Below, one piece after another: positions 47,800 to 59,587 of a stretch of 64,000 nt of DNA. The stretch's first letter is position 1, and the number at the start of each line of letters is the position of its first letter. Below the pieces are notes generated by a model that worked only from the letters and a program-made list of their open reading frames with translations, was not told the DNA's origin and searched no databases. The position numbers and the translations under genes were made by a program. This stretch comes from Lentilitoribacter sp. Alg239-R112 (lineage in GTDB: Bacteria > Pseudomonadota > Alphaproteobacteria > Rhizobiales > Rhizobiaceae): NCBI RefSeq assembly GCF_900537175.1, contig NZ_LS999833.1, positions 2,170,001-2,234,000 on the forward strand, given 5' to 3'.

Positions 47800-48778
47800 T
47801 TTCAGATTTTTCCTTCTTCATCGACATTGGCGAATAGACCTCATCTGATGACGAGAAAAACGCCAAAATCGCCTCCAATGCCGGTTCTCGGTATATGGAG
47901 ACTTCCTGTAAAATTTCATGGCGAGAACCATCAAATGGAATAAGCTGACCAGCACGAAACTTTGTGCTGATATCTTCCATGATATGATAGGGTACAACGC
48001 CATCATGTGTCGCCCCAAGAATAACTGTGGGCACAGTAATGGGTTCTAAAAACGACTGGTCATTCACGCGTTTTTGAACCTTCATCATTTGCAACAACCA
48101 ACGAATTGTTGGAGGTCCTGTTCCAAATTCAGGGTAAGCCTCATATATGCCTTGATTTCTCATAAATCTCTCTGAACTGGATGTCAGTCGATCAAAACGA
48201 GATTTTTGATTATTTTCCCGGCGGGGTAGCGCATATTTGCCAAAGCCAAACATATTTGCCAGCTTTAAACCTAATCCAATAAAAAATCGTCTCGCCCCAG
48301 TAATTGTAAGCCCTAGAAATGGTGCGGCGAGCACAATACGGTCAATACGGTTGGCAATTGACGGTGCTATTGATAGCAATACCAGCCCTCCCATAGAATG
48401 CCCGACAGCAAAAAATGGCATGCGTGTGTCAGGTAACACCACTTGGTCTAGAAAATGCTTCACATCATCCTGGTAATCCTGAAACTTTTGAACAAACCCA
48501 CGCCGTTCTCCGGCCAACAAACGCTCTGAACCGCCCTGTCCTCGCCAGTCAAACGTTGCGACCCAGAAACCTGCATTGGTGAAATAACGGATCGTCTCAT
48601 AGTATTTTTCAATACACTCATTTCGTCCCTGAAGTAGAACAATTGTGCCTTTAGCATTCTGCCCACTCGAACGAAAAAATGCATAACGAAGCTTAACTCC
48701 GCCAACGCCATCAAAATAACCCGCCTTAAAGTCTTCAGGCAGTTCATTGTTAGGCGTTGAAAATAAAATAGAATCCAT
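47789..48778 (-). CDS. Alpha/beta-hydrolase, lysophospholipase/monoacylglycerol-lipase type
   Basis: The 329-residue hydrolase has the lysophospholipase L2-like N-terminal region GTIVLLQGRNECIEKY, FDWRGQGGSERL, the nucleophile elbow AVGHSMGGLVLLS and a late FDGSRHEILQE with the catalytic His. No signal peptide is present, so it is probably cytoplasmic. It hydrolyses lysophospholipids or monoglycerides by analogy. The gene overlaps the end of the barrel gene by 11 bases. Upstream lies a structured 355-base region. Confidence 0.87.
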   Translation of the reverse strand: MDSILFSTPNNELPEDFKAGYFDGVGGVKLRYAFFRSSGQNAKGTIVLLQGRNECIEKYYETIRYFTNAGFWVATFDWRGQGGSERLLAGERRGFVQKFQDYQDDVKHFLDQVVLPDTRMPFFAVGHSMGGLVLLSIAPSIANRIDRIVLAAPFLGLTITGARRFFIGLGLKLANMFGFGKYALPRRENNQKSRFDRLTSSSERFMRNQGIYEAYPEFGTGPPTIRWLLQMMKVQKRVNDQSFLEPITVPTVILGATHDGVVPYHIMEDISTKFRAGQLIPFDGSRHEILQEVSIYREPALEAILAFFSSSDEVYSPMSMKKEKSETIE

Positions 48779-48834
48779 GAAGAATATCCACCCCTGACAA
48801 AGCCAATAATGCGAACAGCCTTTAAGGTCAAAAG

Positions 48835-48884
48835 AAAAAGCCAGAGCCCCGTGAAATTACTTCACTATGGCTCTAGCTTTTTTT
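48835..48884. terminator. Orphan bidirectional terminator-like hairpin
   Basis: AAAAAGC (48835-48841) and AGAGCC (48843-48848) pair with GGCTCT (48869-48874) and GCTTTTT (48876-48882), and GTGAA/TTCAC forms an inner stem. T tracts occur on both strands. The genes either side point away from it (hydrolase minus, Hsp20 plus), so it ends no annotated gene. It may end a minus-strand small RNA from the Hsp20 upstream region. Confidence 0.7.
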
Positions 48885-48914
48885 GCCAATGTCGATGGGA
48901 CGTTACACACTGGC

Positions 48915-48942
48915 GTTGTTGATAAATCCTTTATGCAACAAC
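48915..48942. repeat. Near-perfect 12-base-pair hairpin
   Basis: GTTGTTGATAAA (48915-48926), a 3-base loop, and TTTAT-G-CAACAAC (48930-48942) pair with a single bulged base. It lies 30 bases from the orphan terminator. Together they look like the two stems of a small RNA of roughly 110-150 bases on the minus strand, or of a palindromic repeat. Confidence 0.5.
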
Positions 48943-48997
48943 CAATATGAACGCTGGATGAACAAAAATAGTGTCTTCATAAATTTTAAATGATACT

Positions 48998-49025
48998 CTT
49001 GAAACATCATTTATGCTCCCCATCT
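48998..49025 (+). promoter_or_regulatory. Heat-shock (RpoH/sigma32) promoter of hsp20
   Basis: CTTGAA (48998-49003) and CCCCATCT (49018-49025), separated by 14 bases, match the sigma32 consensus CTTGAA / CCCCATNT exactly. Transcription should start near 49033, giving a leader of about 100 bases before the hsp20 ATG. Confidence 0.8.
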
Positions 49026-49034
49026 ATATAACGT

Positions 49035-49133
49035 AGACGCCGATAATCGGGTCACATAAACCGCAATCAGGTCGCCAATAACGGGACCATGAATTGTTTA
49101 ACGCTAAACATAGTTGCTCAATGGAGAACACAT
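49035..49133 (+). promoter_or_regulatory. Possible ROSE-like RNA thermometer in the hsp20 leader
   Basis: The leader contains successive short stems (CCGATAATCGG near 49040; GGTC...GACC near 49071-49088; GTTTA/TAAAC near 49095-49109). Then TTGCTC comes a few bases before ATGGAGAA, which holds the ribosome binding site. A U-U-G-C-U next to the Shine-Dalgarno is the hallmark of ROSE elements in rhizobial small heat-shock genes. Pairing with GGAG is imperfect here, so this is a candidate only. Confidence 0.45.
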
Positions 49134-49622
49134 ATGCGTCATGTAGATTTTTCACCTTTTTACCGTTCAACAGTTGGATTTGATCGTCTGTTTACGATGC
49201 TAGATAGCCTCGGACAGCCTGAACAACAAACAACATCCTACCCACCTTATAATATCGAGCGCACAAGCGAAGATGCCTATACAATTACAATGGCAGTCGC
49301 TGGCTTTTCCGAGGAAGACCTCGACATTGAAGCACGCGAAAATACGCTGACAATTAAGGGTGAGAAGAAGGATGAAAGCGAACAAAACGAAGAAGCTAAG
49401 AATGTAACCTACCTTCACCGTGGCATCGCAACCCGTGCCTTTGAGCGACGTTTCCAACTCGCTGAACATGTACAAATTCAGGGTGCAAACCTCAAAAATG
49501 GTTTACTTCATGTCGAACTTGTTCGTGAGGTTCCGGAGGATAAAAAACTTCGTAAAATTGAGATTGCAGGCACCAATGCAAAGCAAACAAAAGCAAAGCA
49601 GATTGAAAGCAAAAAAGCCTAA
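49134..49622 (+). CDS. Small heat-shock protein Hsp20 (IbpA-like)
   Basis: The protein has 162 residues from the ATG at 49134 (MRHVDFSPFYRSTVGFDRLF), with GGAGA upstream; an ATG at 49089 is in frame but lies in the leader. The alpha-crystallin domain (about 35-130) includes YTITMAVAGFSEEDLDIEA and LTIKGEKKDES. The C-terminal I-x-I anchor is IEI (in LRKIEIAG). It is an ATP-independent holdase for unfolding proteins. The promoter is a consensus sigma32 site. Convergent with the bufferin operon. Confidence 0.95.
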   Translation: MRHVDFSPFYRSTVGFDRLFTMLDSLGQPEQQTTSYPPYNIERTSEDAYTITMAVAGFSEEDLDIEARENTLTIKGEKKDESEQNEEAKNVTYLHRGIATRAFERRFQLAEHVQIQGANLKNGLLHVELVREVPEDKKLRKIEIAGTNAKQTKAKQIESKKA

Positions 49623-49687
49623 ATCACCTGTTCACTATCGCGCTTCTGTGATCTCGTCCCTCCCCTAGAACACAGAAGTGCAAAACG

Positions 49688-49718
49688 AAAATGGCGTCTC
49701 AAGGACGCCATTTTTATT
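49688..49718. terminator. Bidirectional terminator between hsp20 and the bufferin operon
   Basis: AAAATGGCGTC (49688-49698) and GACGCCATTTT (49704-49714) are perfect 11-base arms with a 5-base loop and T or A tracts either side. It ends both hsp20 and the convergent DoxX gene. Confidence 0.9.
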
Positions 49719-49738
49719 GTACAGATTTTTTTTAAGTT

Positions 49739-50305
49739 CTATTTTGCAGAACGGAAGAACAGATGATCCAGTGATATCTTTCCTCCACCTTTTATCACTA
49801 TGACTGTAAGAACAAATATCCAAAGAAGTCTTTGATCAAGAATGAGGCTATCCGGTAATCGGTCAAACAACTTTCCAGTGCTTTCCGCGCCTATTTGATG
49901 GGCATATACATCGGTTAATGACTGGACAATAACAAAGCCAATCATACCAGCTGCTGCCACACGTGAGAATAGCCCAACAACAATCAACAATGGCAAAATA
50001 AACTCGGCATATGTTCCGACAAACACCAACAACCCCCAAGGGAAAAAAGCTACGGCAGCAGGATCATATCCGGCAGCCTCGACCGCTGTCCCAGCTATTT
50101 GGAAGTAGGCACCGTCTGATATTTGAAAGAAACCCAGAAAGCCTTCACCCACTTTCGTAAGTGCGGAATTCAAATAATAAAAATAAAGGACCGCAGCAAA
50201 CACAAAACGAGCAGCAAGACCCAAAAACCAGCCATCTGTTACTCTCTCGATAAATCCGAACACCGCATCATTTAGCCCTCGTATCATCGTTATTAACCCT
50301 GTCAT
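49739..50305 (-). CDS. DoxX-family membrane protein, fourth gene of the bufferin operon
   Basis: The 188-residue protein has four membrane helices (about 28-46, 72-92, 98-120, 150-170) of the DoxX type (FVFAAVLYFYYLNSALTKVG; FILPLLIVVGLFSRVAAAGM). DoxX proteins are inner-membrane, possibly redox-linked. It is the last gene after bufA, bufB and bufC, the order of the Caulobacter gold- and copper-induced gigABCD operon. Its exact role there is unknown. AGGGGATGA precedes the ATG. Confidence 0.87.
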   Translation of the reverse strand: MTGLITMIRGLNDAVFGFIERVTDGWFLGLAARFVFAAVLYFYYLNSALTKVGEGFLGFFQISDGAYFQIAGTAVEAAGYDPAAVAFFPWGLLVFVGTYAEFILPLLIVVGLFSRVAAAGMIGFVIVQSLTDVYAHQIGAESTGKLFDRLPDSLILDQRLLWIFVLTVIVIKGGGKISLDHLFFRSAK

Positions 50306-50337
50306 TTTGTCATCCCCTAATTGTAATTAATACTGGC

Positions 50338-51129
50338 TTACTCAGCCAAAACGCATTCAATGAACATTCCGGATTCAACCATGGTAGATATAGCCATTGC
50401 TATGTCAAATGCCTCATCTAAGCTAGCTGCTTCATTTGCAGCATCTCCAAGTGTACGACCAGCAACCAAACTATCGTAGAATACTTTGGCACTTTGCGGT
50501 ATTTGGCGTACGTCCACGTCCGTGTCAGGTCGTGTAATCAAGCAAGATTCGCCAACCGAGGGATCAATACCTTCCATAGATTGTTCTTGCCTATTTGCCG
50601 AAAAAATTGAAACAGCTGCAAACTGGCTCGAAAACAATCTTGTTGCAGGGTGTGGCCTAAACGTTAAATCACCCAATTGTTCGGGTGGAAAACTGGATAA
50701 TACATCTAGCGCGAGCGGCGTTTTATCAGCCGCGTGATACGCATCGAGCCATAGCCGTTCGATACGTGCAACATCCGCTAGATACGGATATTGTTGTAAC
50801 GGTTCAAAACACTCAACGAAACTTGCAAAACTATGACCATATTCAAACATCAATGGTGATGTTGGCGGTTCATTGGCCACATAAATTCGCGCCAGGTTTT
50901 TAAACGCCTCTTCGCCCAATAACCTTTGAATAGCAGGGAAAATATCGGCAAGTGCACCCGTGAGCCCGACCACAACATTATTGCGATAGACAGAAAAACG
51001 TTTCTGATCTGATTTCCCACTCGGACTTACCAAACCCGAAGGGCAAGGTATTTCAGGATCTAACAGAAGTGTGGAAAATAAACTTTGCGAAACCGAATAC
51101 TGACCATCAAGCTCATTCAGCCGCGACAT
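50338..51129 (-). CDS. bufC: BufC/HvfC-type partner protein (DUF2063 DNA-binding-like domain)
   Basis: The protein has 263 residues from the ATG at 51129, which overlaps the end of bufB by 17 bases; the frame continues to 51162. The N-terminal DUF2063 domain (about 8-100) has RFSVYRNNVVVGLTGALADI, FPAIQRLLGEEAFKNLARI and YPYLADVARIERLWLDAYH. Family members recruit the precursor peptide to the MNIO enzyme (partner protein), despite the DNA-binding name. The C-terminal part is less conserved. Translational coupling with bufB agrees with a complex. Confidence 0.9.
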   Translation of the reverse strand: MSRLNELDGQYSVSQSLFSTLLLDPEIPCPSGLVSPSGKSDQKRFSVYRNNVVVGLTGALADIFPAIQRLLGEEAFKNLARIYVANEPPTSPLMFEYGHSFASFVECFEPLQQYPYLADVARIERLWLDAYHAADKTPLALDVLSSFPPEQLGDLTFRPHPATRLFSSQFAAVSIFSANRQEQSMEGIDPSVGESCLITRPDTDVDVRQIPQSAKVFYDSLVAGRTLGDAANEAASLDEAFDIAMAISTMVESGMFIECVLAE

Positions 51130-52036
51130 GACGATCTCCAAGCAACGGATGTTCTGGCACATTGTTTAAAATAGCTTCCGCTAGTTTAGCTTCTCGGCGC
51201 AAAATTGGCCAATCAGGCACATCATTGTCCCACTCGACGAGAGTAGGAATTGGTCCCATTTGGGTCACAACATCTTTATAAAGCCCCCAAACCTCGTCAG
51301 ATACAGGGCGGTCATGTGCATCAATCAGTAATGTTTCACCATCATCATCTATATCCTCAGCGTGACCGGCCAGATGTATTTCACCAACATGACTAAGCGG
51401 GAAATTACGAAGATATTCTTTAGGGCTAAATTTATGATTGGTCGCCGATACAAATACATTATTAATATCAAGCAACAATCCACAACCAGCACGTCGCGCA
51501 ATCTCGGTGATGAAGTCAGTCTCACTCATCGTACTTTGCGAAAATGCGACATAAGTTGATGGATTTTCGAGCAAAATCGGACGTTTCAAACGGTCTTGTA
51601 CTTGGCTGATATGATTGACAACGCGATCTAATGTCTCTTTATCATAGGGAACCGGAAGCAAATCATTATAGTAGTGTGTATCATGAGTTGACCAGGCTAA
51701 ATGCTCAGACACAATACCGGGTTGATAACGATCAACGACTTTCGCAAGCCGTTCGATATGCATGTCATCCAGACCTTTTTCTGACCCGATGGAAAGTCCG
51801 ACACCGTGAACTGTGATCGGAAAATTTTCCCGAATTTTGGTCAGTGATCGGTGCGGCATGCCGCCATCACCCATATAATTTTCAGCATGAACCTCAAAAA
51901 AGCCCATTTTAAACTTATCGGCCAGAATATCATCAATATGCTGGCCTTTAAGCCCAGCCCCCGCTCGCGCGGGAACTGTACTATCTACAGGATAGGATCG
52001 ATCAGCTGGGATAGGCCGGGGGGTGGCATTCAACAT
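51113..52036 (-). CDS. bufB: MNIO-family enzyme (DUF692), bufferin-maturing BufB
   Basis: The protein has 307 residues from the ATG at 52036 (AGGAG seven bases upstream); a TTG at 52057 is possible. The TIM-barrel metal-binding blocks typical of multinuclear non-haem iron oxidases are present: EVHAENYMG, VHGVGLSIG, SEHLAWS, LLENPSTY, LLLDINNVFV, GEIHLAGHAED, IDAHDRPV and VEWDNDVPDW. These enzymes modify cysteines of the precursor, to thiooxazoles in studied bufferins. It lies between precursor and partner genes. Identity is clear; the exact product here is inferred. Confidence 0.93.
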   Translation of the reverse strand: MLNATPRPIPADRSYPVDSTVPARAGAGLKGQHIDDILADKFKMGFFEVHAENYMGDGGMPHRSLTKIRENFPITVHGVGLSIGSEKGLDDMHIERLAKVVDRYQPGIVSEHLAWSTHDTHYYNDLLPVPYDKETLDRVVNHISQVQDRLKRPILLENPSTYVAFSQSTMSETDFITEIARRAGCGLLLDINNVFVSATNHKFSPKEYLRNFPLSHVGEIHLAGHAEDIDDDGETLLIDAHDRPVSDEVWGLYKDVVTQMGPIPTLVEWDNDVPDWPILRREAKLAEAILNNVPEHPLLGDRHVAAE

Positions 52037-52078
52037 CTCAAAACTCCTATACTGCAAAATACTACTTAATTAACAGAA

Positions 52079-52381
52079 TTAAGCAGGAAGATCACGTGTT
52101 AGTGGCTCAAGTGAACCTTTACGGTCACCTTCAACTGACATTGAAACACATGTACCAGCTTCAACAGCTTTCCAAGCATTGCCTTGATAATCTACTGTAG
52201 ATGTACCAGCGCATGAAGTACCAGGACCGGCTGCACAGTCGTTTTTGCCAGCAAGTGATACGCCATAACATTTTTCTTTAGCCGCTTGTGCACCAGTTGT
52301 AGAAGCAACTAGAGTTGCACCAGAAAGAGCCATTGCAACAGCGCCAGCAAGTGCAGATGCACCAATAATTTTCTTAGACAT
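52079..52381 (-). CDS. bufA1: Bufferin-type RiPP precursor (DUF2282, BufA1-like)
   Basis: The 100-residue peptide has a signal sequence of about 33 residues ([19 protein letters not shown]...AQA). The mature part contains four cysteines (38, 49, 57, 78) in the family spacing: [40 protein letters not shown]. Unlike most RiPP leaders, this one is a Sec signal, so the matured peptide acts in the periplasm. Studied homologues bind copper. Ribosome binding site AAGGAGAA. Upstream is a 636-base non-coding region. Confidence 0.92.
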   Translation of the reverse strand: MSKKIIGASALAGAVAMALSGATLVASTTGAQAAKEKCYGVSLAGKNDCAAGPGTSCAGTSTVDYQGNAWKAVEAGTCVSMSVEGDRKGSLEPLTRDLPA

Positions 52382-53017
52382 ATAAATTCTCCTTAGGATG
52401 ATATATCATCAAGATTGAAGGTCTCCAGCGGACCCGACAGATATAGTTCTACCCAAACCACTGATCAAATGGAAATCAACCACGCGTTAGATTTGATCAA
52501 CTCGATGTGATCACTTCGCGAGTGAAAGATCCCTAACTTGGGTTAAAACAGCTCAAACAGGTTCAAGGCTTACCTGTTTTGGGGTTGCTATAGCGATCAT
52601 AAAAATCGGCTAATATATTTGTTAGAAAGTCAAATTCGAACTTCTACATTATATATAGTACATTAGACAAATATACACAGGCGCGATAAAAGTCGTACAG
52701 TGATCTTGATATTCAATTAAGATTCTGGCATACGAGGTCTTAAATAGGACAGTATTACTGTCCTAATATTGTCACAATAAATTATAATTCGTTTGTGATG
52801 ATACCAGTCTAACCTCGTTACCGCACCATCTTGACCGATAGCGGAGCCGAGCAAATGACACATACAAGATGATTTGGCAGATATAGTCGTTTCCAAAACG
52901 ATCTTGCTCTATTTGATCTTGTGGCACTTTATAAAATGCCGACATTATTTCATCTGGCCCACCTGAGAGCCGGAAACGAAGGATGACCGCCCAATTGGGG
53001 GCCAAAAGGAGACCAAG
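52382..53017. other. Long divergent intergenic region between the bufferin operon and gltB
   Basis: No convincing gene is present in these 636 bases. Visible elements are AAACAGGT...ACCTGTTT (about 52556-52580, arms 8 bases) and the 10+10 palindrome (52745-52765). A two-step hairpin, CTCG/CGAG enclosing CCGC/GCGG (52814-52851), and TCGTTT/AAACGA (52887-52901) follow. Both divergent promoters must lie here; none matches a sigma70 consensus well. A minus-strand frame (52772-53029) is judged non-coding. Confidence 0.6.
52745..52765. promoter_or_regulatory. Perfect 10+10 palindrome between bufA and gltB
   Basis: TAGGACAGTA (52745-52754), one base, TACTGTCCTA (52756-52765). This is a strong dimeric-regulator operator. 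It lies 364 bases upstream of bufA and 253 upstream of gltB, so its target is unclear. A second pair of arms, TCACAA (52772-52777) and TTGTGA (52793-52798), lies beside it. No T tract follows, so it is not a terminator. Confidence 0.6.
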
Positions 53018-57733
<4,716 letters not shown>

Positions 57734-57734
57734 G

Positions 57735-58061
57735 ATGATCATCACAACAACAAATACCGTCGAGGGTCATAATATTGCTGCCTATAAGGGCGTGGTAACC
57801 GGAGAAGCCATTTTGGGCACGAACATCTTCCGCGATATTTTCGCTGGAATTCGAGATATTGTAGGTGGTCGCTCAGGAGCTTACGAAAAATCACTCCGTG
57901 AAGCTCGCGAGATCGCATTTTCGGAACTGGAAGACCAAGCTCGAGCAGTGGGCGCAAACGCAATTGTCGGCATCGATATTGATTATGAAAACATCTCCGC
58001 TGGCAGCAATTCATCACTCTTAATGGTTTCGGCAACAGGTACCGCCGTCATTTTGGATTAA
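57735..58061 (+). CDS. YbjQ-family protein (DUF74, heavy-metal-binding domain)
   Basis: The protein has 108 residues from the ATG at 57735, one base after the gltB stop. The YbjQ pattern is intact: [65 protein letters not shown]. YbjQ proteins form pentameric rings of unknown function. It is inserted between gltB and gltD, 11 bases before gltD, so it is transcribed and probably translated with glutamate synthase. This placement is unusual. Confidence 0.93.
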   Translation: MIITTTNTVEGHNIAAYKGVVTGEAILGTNIFRDIFAGIRDIVGGRSGAYEKSLREAREIAFSELEDQARAVGANAIVGIDIDYENISAGSNSSLLMVSATGTAVILD

Positions 58062-58072
58062 GGAATAATATA

Positions 58073-59527
58073 ATGGGTAAAGTTACAGGTTTTTTGGAGA
58101 TTGATCGTCGTACTGCGAAGTATCAACCTGCCTCGGATCGCATTCGCCATTTTAAAGAATTTTCTATTCCAATGAGCGATGAAGCACTGCGTGATCAAGC
58201 TGCGCGCTGCATGGATTGTGGTGTGCCTTATTGTCATGATTCAACAGGTTGTCCAATCAATAACCAAATCCCAGACTGGAATGATCTTGTTTATAACAAT
58301 GATTGGGATTCGGCGATCAAGAACTTGCATTCGACCAATAACTTCCCTGATTTTACGGGACGTATTTGCCCAGCCCCCTGTGAGGAAGCATGTACGCTCA
58401 ATCTTGAAGATATTCCTGTTACGATCAAAACCATTGAACATGCGATCGCCGATAAAGCATACGAATCTGGCTATATCGCGCCACAACCTGCTGAGAAAAA
58501 GACGGGTAAAAAAGTTGCGATCATTGGCTCAGGTCCTGCAGGTATGGCAGCGGCACAGCAATTAGGTCGTGTTGGCCATGACGTTCATCTTTATGAGCGT
58601 GAGTCGAAAGCTGGCGGCCTGCTTCGCTTTGGCATCCCTGATTTTAAAATGGAAAAACATTATATTGATCGCCGTGTTAAACAGATGGAAGGCGAAGGCG
58701 TTACCTTCATCTACAACACAAATATCGGTGTTGATAAAACGGTAGAAGAACTAAAAGCCGAGTATGATGCAGTGCTTTATTCTGGCGGTTCGGAAACACC
58801 GCGCGAGTCAGGTATTCCAGGTGGTGAACTAGACGGCGTGCACGATGCAATGCCTTACCTTGTGCAACAAAACAAACGTGTTGGCGGAGAAGATATCCAA
58901 AGTAACGGTTGGCAAAGCGGAGAGATATTAGCTGGAGCCAAACATGTCGTTGTCGTTGGCGGCGGGGATACGGCATCCGACTGCGTTGGGACGGCATTTC
59001 GTCAGGGCGCTGTAAAAGTTACTCAGCTTGATATCCGCCCGCAACCGCCTGAAATGGAAGACAAGCTCGCTGTATGGCCTTATTGGGCCACAAAAATGCG
59101 CACATCTTCTTCACAGGCCGAAGGTGCCGAGCGGGAATTCCAAGTAGGGACTTTGGAATTTGTTGGAGAAGATGGCGTTCTAACCGGCGTTAAGTGTTGC
59201 AAAGTTGATGAGAACCGCAAACCGATTGCCGGTACAGAATTCATTATTCAAGCTGATCTCGCCTTTATCGCAATTGGCTTCCGTGGTCCATACGAAGATA
59301 GTGTTCTTTCAGAACTTGGCGACACGCTGGAAATTGGTGCCGACCGCCGCGGTTCAAAATCGGTTACGGCTGATGAGATGAACTATAAAACTTCTGTCGA
59401 TAAATTGTGGGCTGCCGGCGATGTTCGTCGCGGGCAATCGCTCGTTGTTTGGGCAATTCGTGAAGGTCGTCAGGCAGCGCGCGCAATTGATCTGGAACTC
59501 ATGGGCGAAACAGTTCTACCTCGTTGA
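58073..59527 (+). CDS. gltD: Glutamate synthase (NADPH) small subunit
   Basis: The 484-residue flavoprotein has N-terminal 4Fe-4S ligands (CMDCGVPYCHDSTGCPINNQ; CPAPCEEACTLN). An FAD-binding loop (IIGSGPAGMAAAQQLG), an NADPH-binding loop (VVVGGGDTASDCVGTA) and a C-terminal FAD segment (WAAGDVRRGQSLVVWAI) follow. It supplies electrons to GltB. It follows the YbjQ gene closely, ending at a terminator. Confidence 0.97.
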   Translation: MGKVTGFLEIDRRTAKYQPASDRIRHFKEFSIPMSDEALRDQAARCMDCGVPYCHDSTGCPINNQIPDWNDLVYNNDWDSAIKNLHSTNNFPDFTGRICPAPCEEACTLNLEDIPVTIKTIEHAIADKAYESGYIAPQPAEKKTGKKVAIIGSGPAGMAAAQQLGRVGHDVHLYERESKAGGLLRFGIPDFKMEKHYIDRRVKQMEGEGVTFIYNTNIGVDKTVEELKAEYDAVLYSGGSETPRESGIPGGELDGVHDAMPYLVQQNKRVGGEDIQSNGWQSGEILAGAKHVVVVGGGDTASDCVGTAFRQGAVKVTQLDIRPQPPEMEDKLAVWPYWATKMRTSSSQAEGAEREFQVGTLEFVGEDGVLTGVKCCKVDENRKPIAGTEFIIQADLAFIAIGFRGPYEDSVLSELGDTLEIGADRRGSKSVTADEMNYKTSVDKLWAAGDVRRGQSLVVWAIREGRQAARAIDLELMGETVLPR

Positions 59528-59555
59528 TATGAGTGATGCTGAAAATTCTAACACT

Positions 59556-59586
59556 AAAAGGCGCCCGATGAGTGACGTCTTTTTTA
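59556..59586. terminator. Terminator after gltD, probably bidirectional
   Basis: AAAGGCG (59557-59563) and CGTCTTT (59576-59582) pair with one G-T over a 12-base loop and are followed by T. The convergent DUF459 gene stops 2 bases later. Confidence 0.65.
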
Positions 59587-59587
59587 C

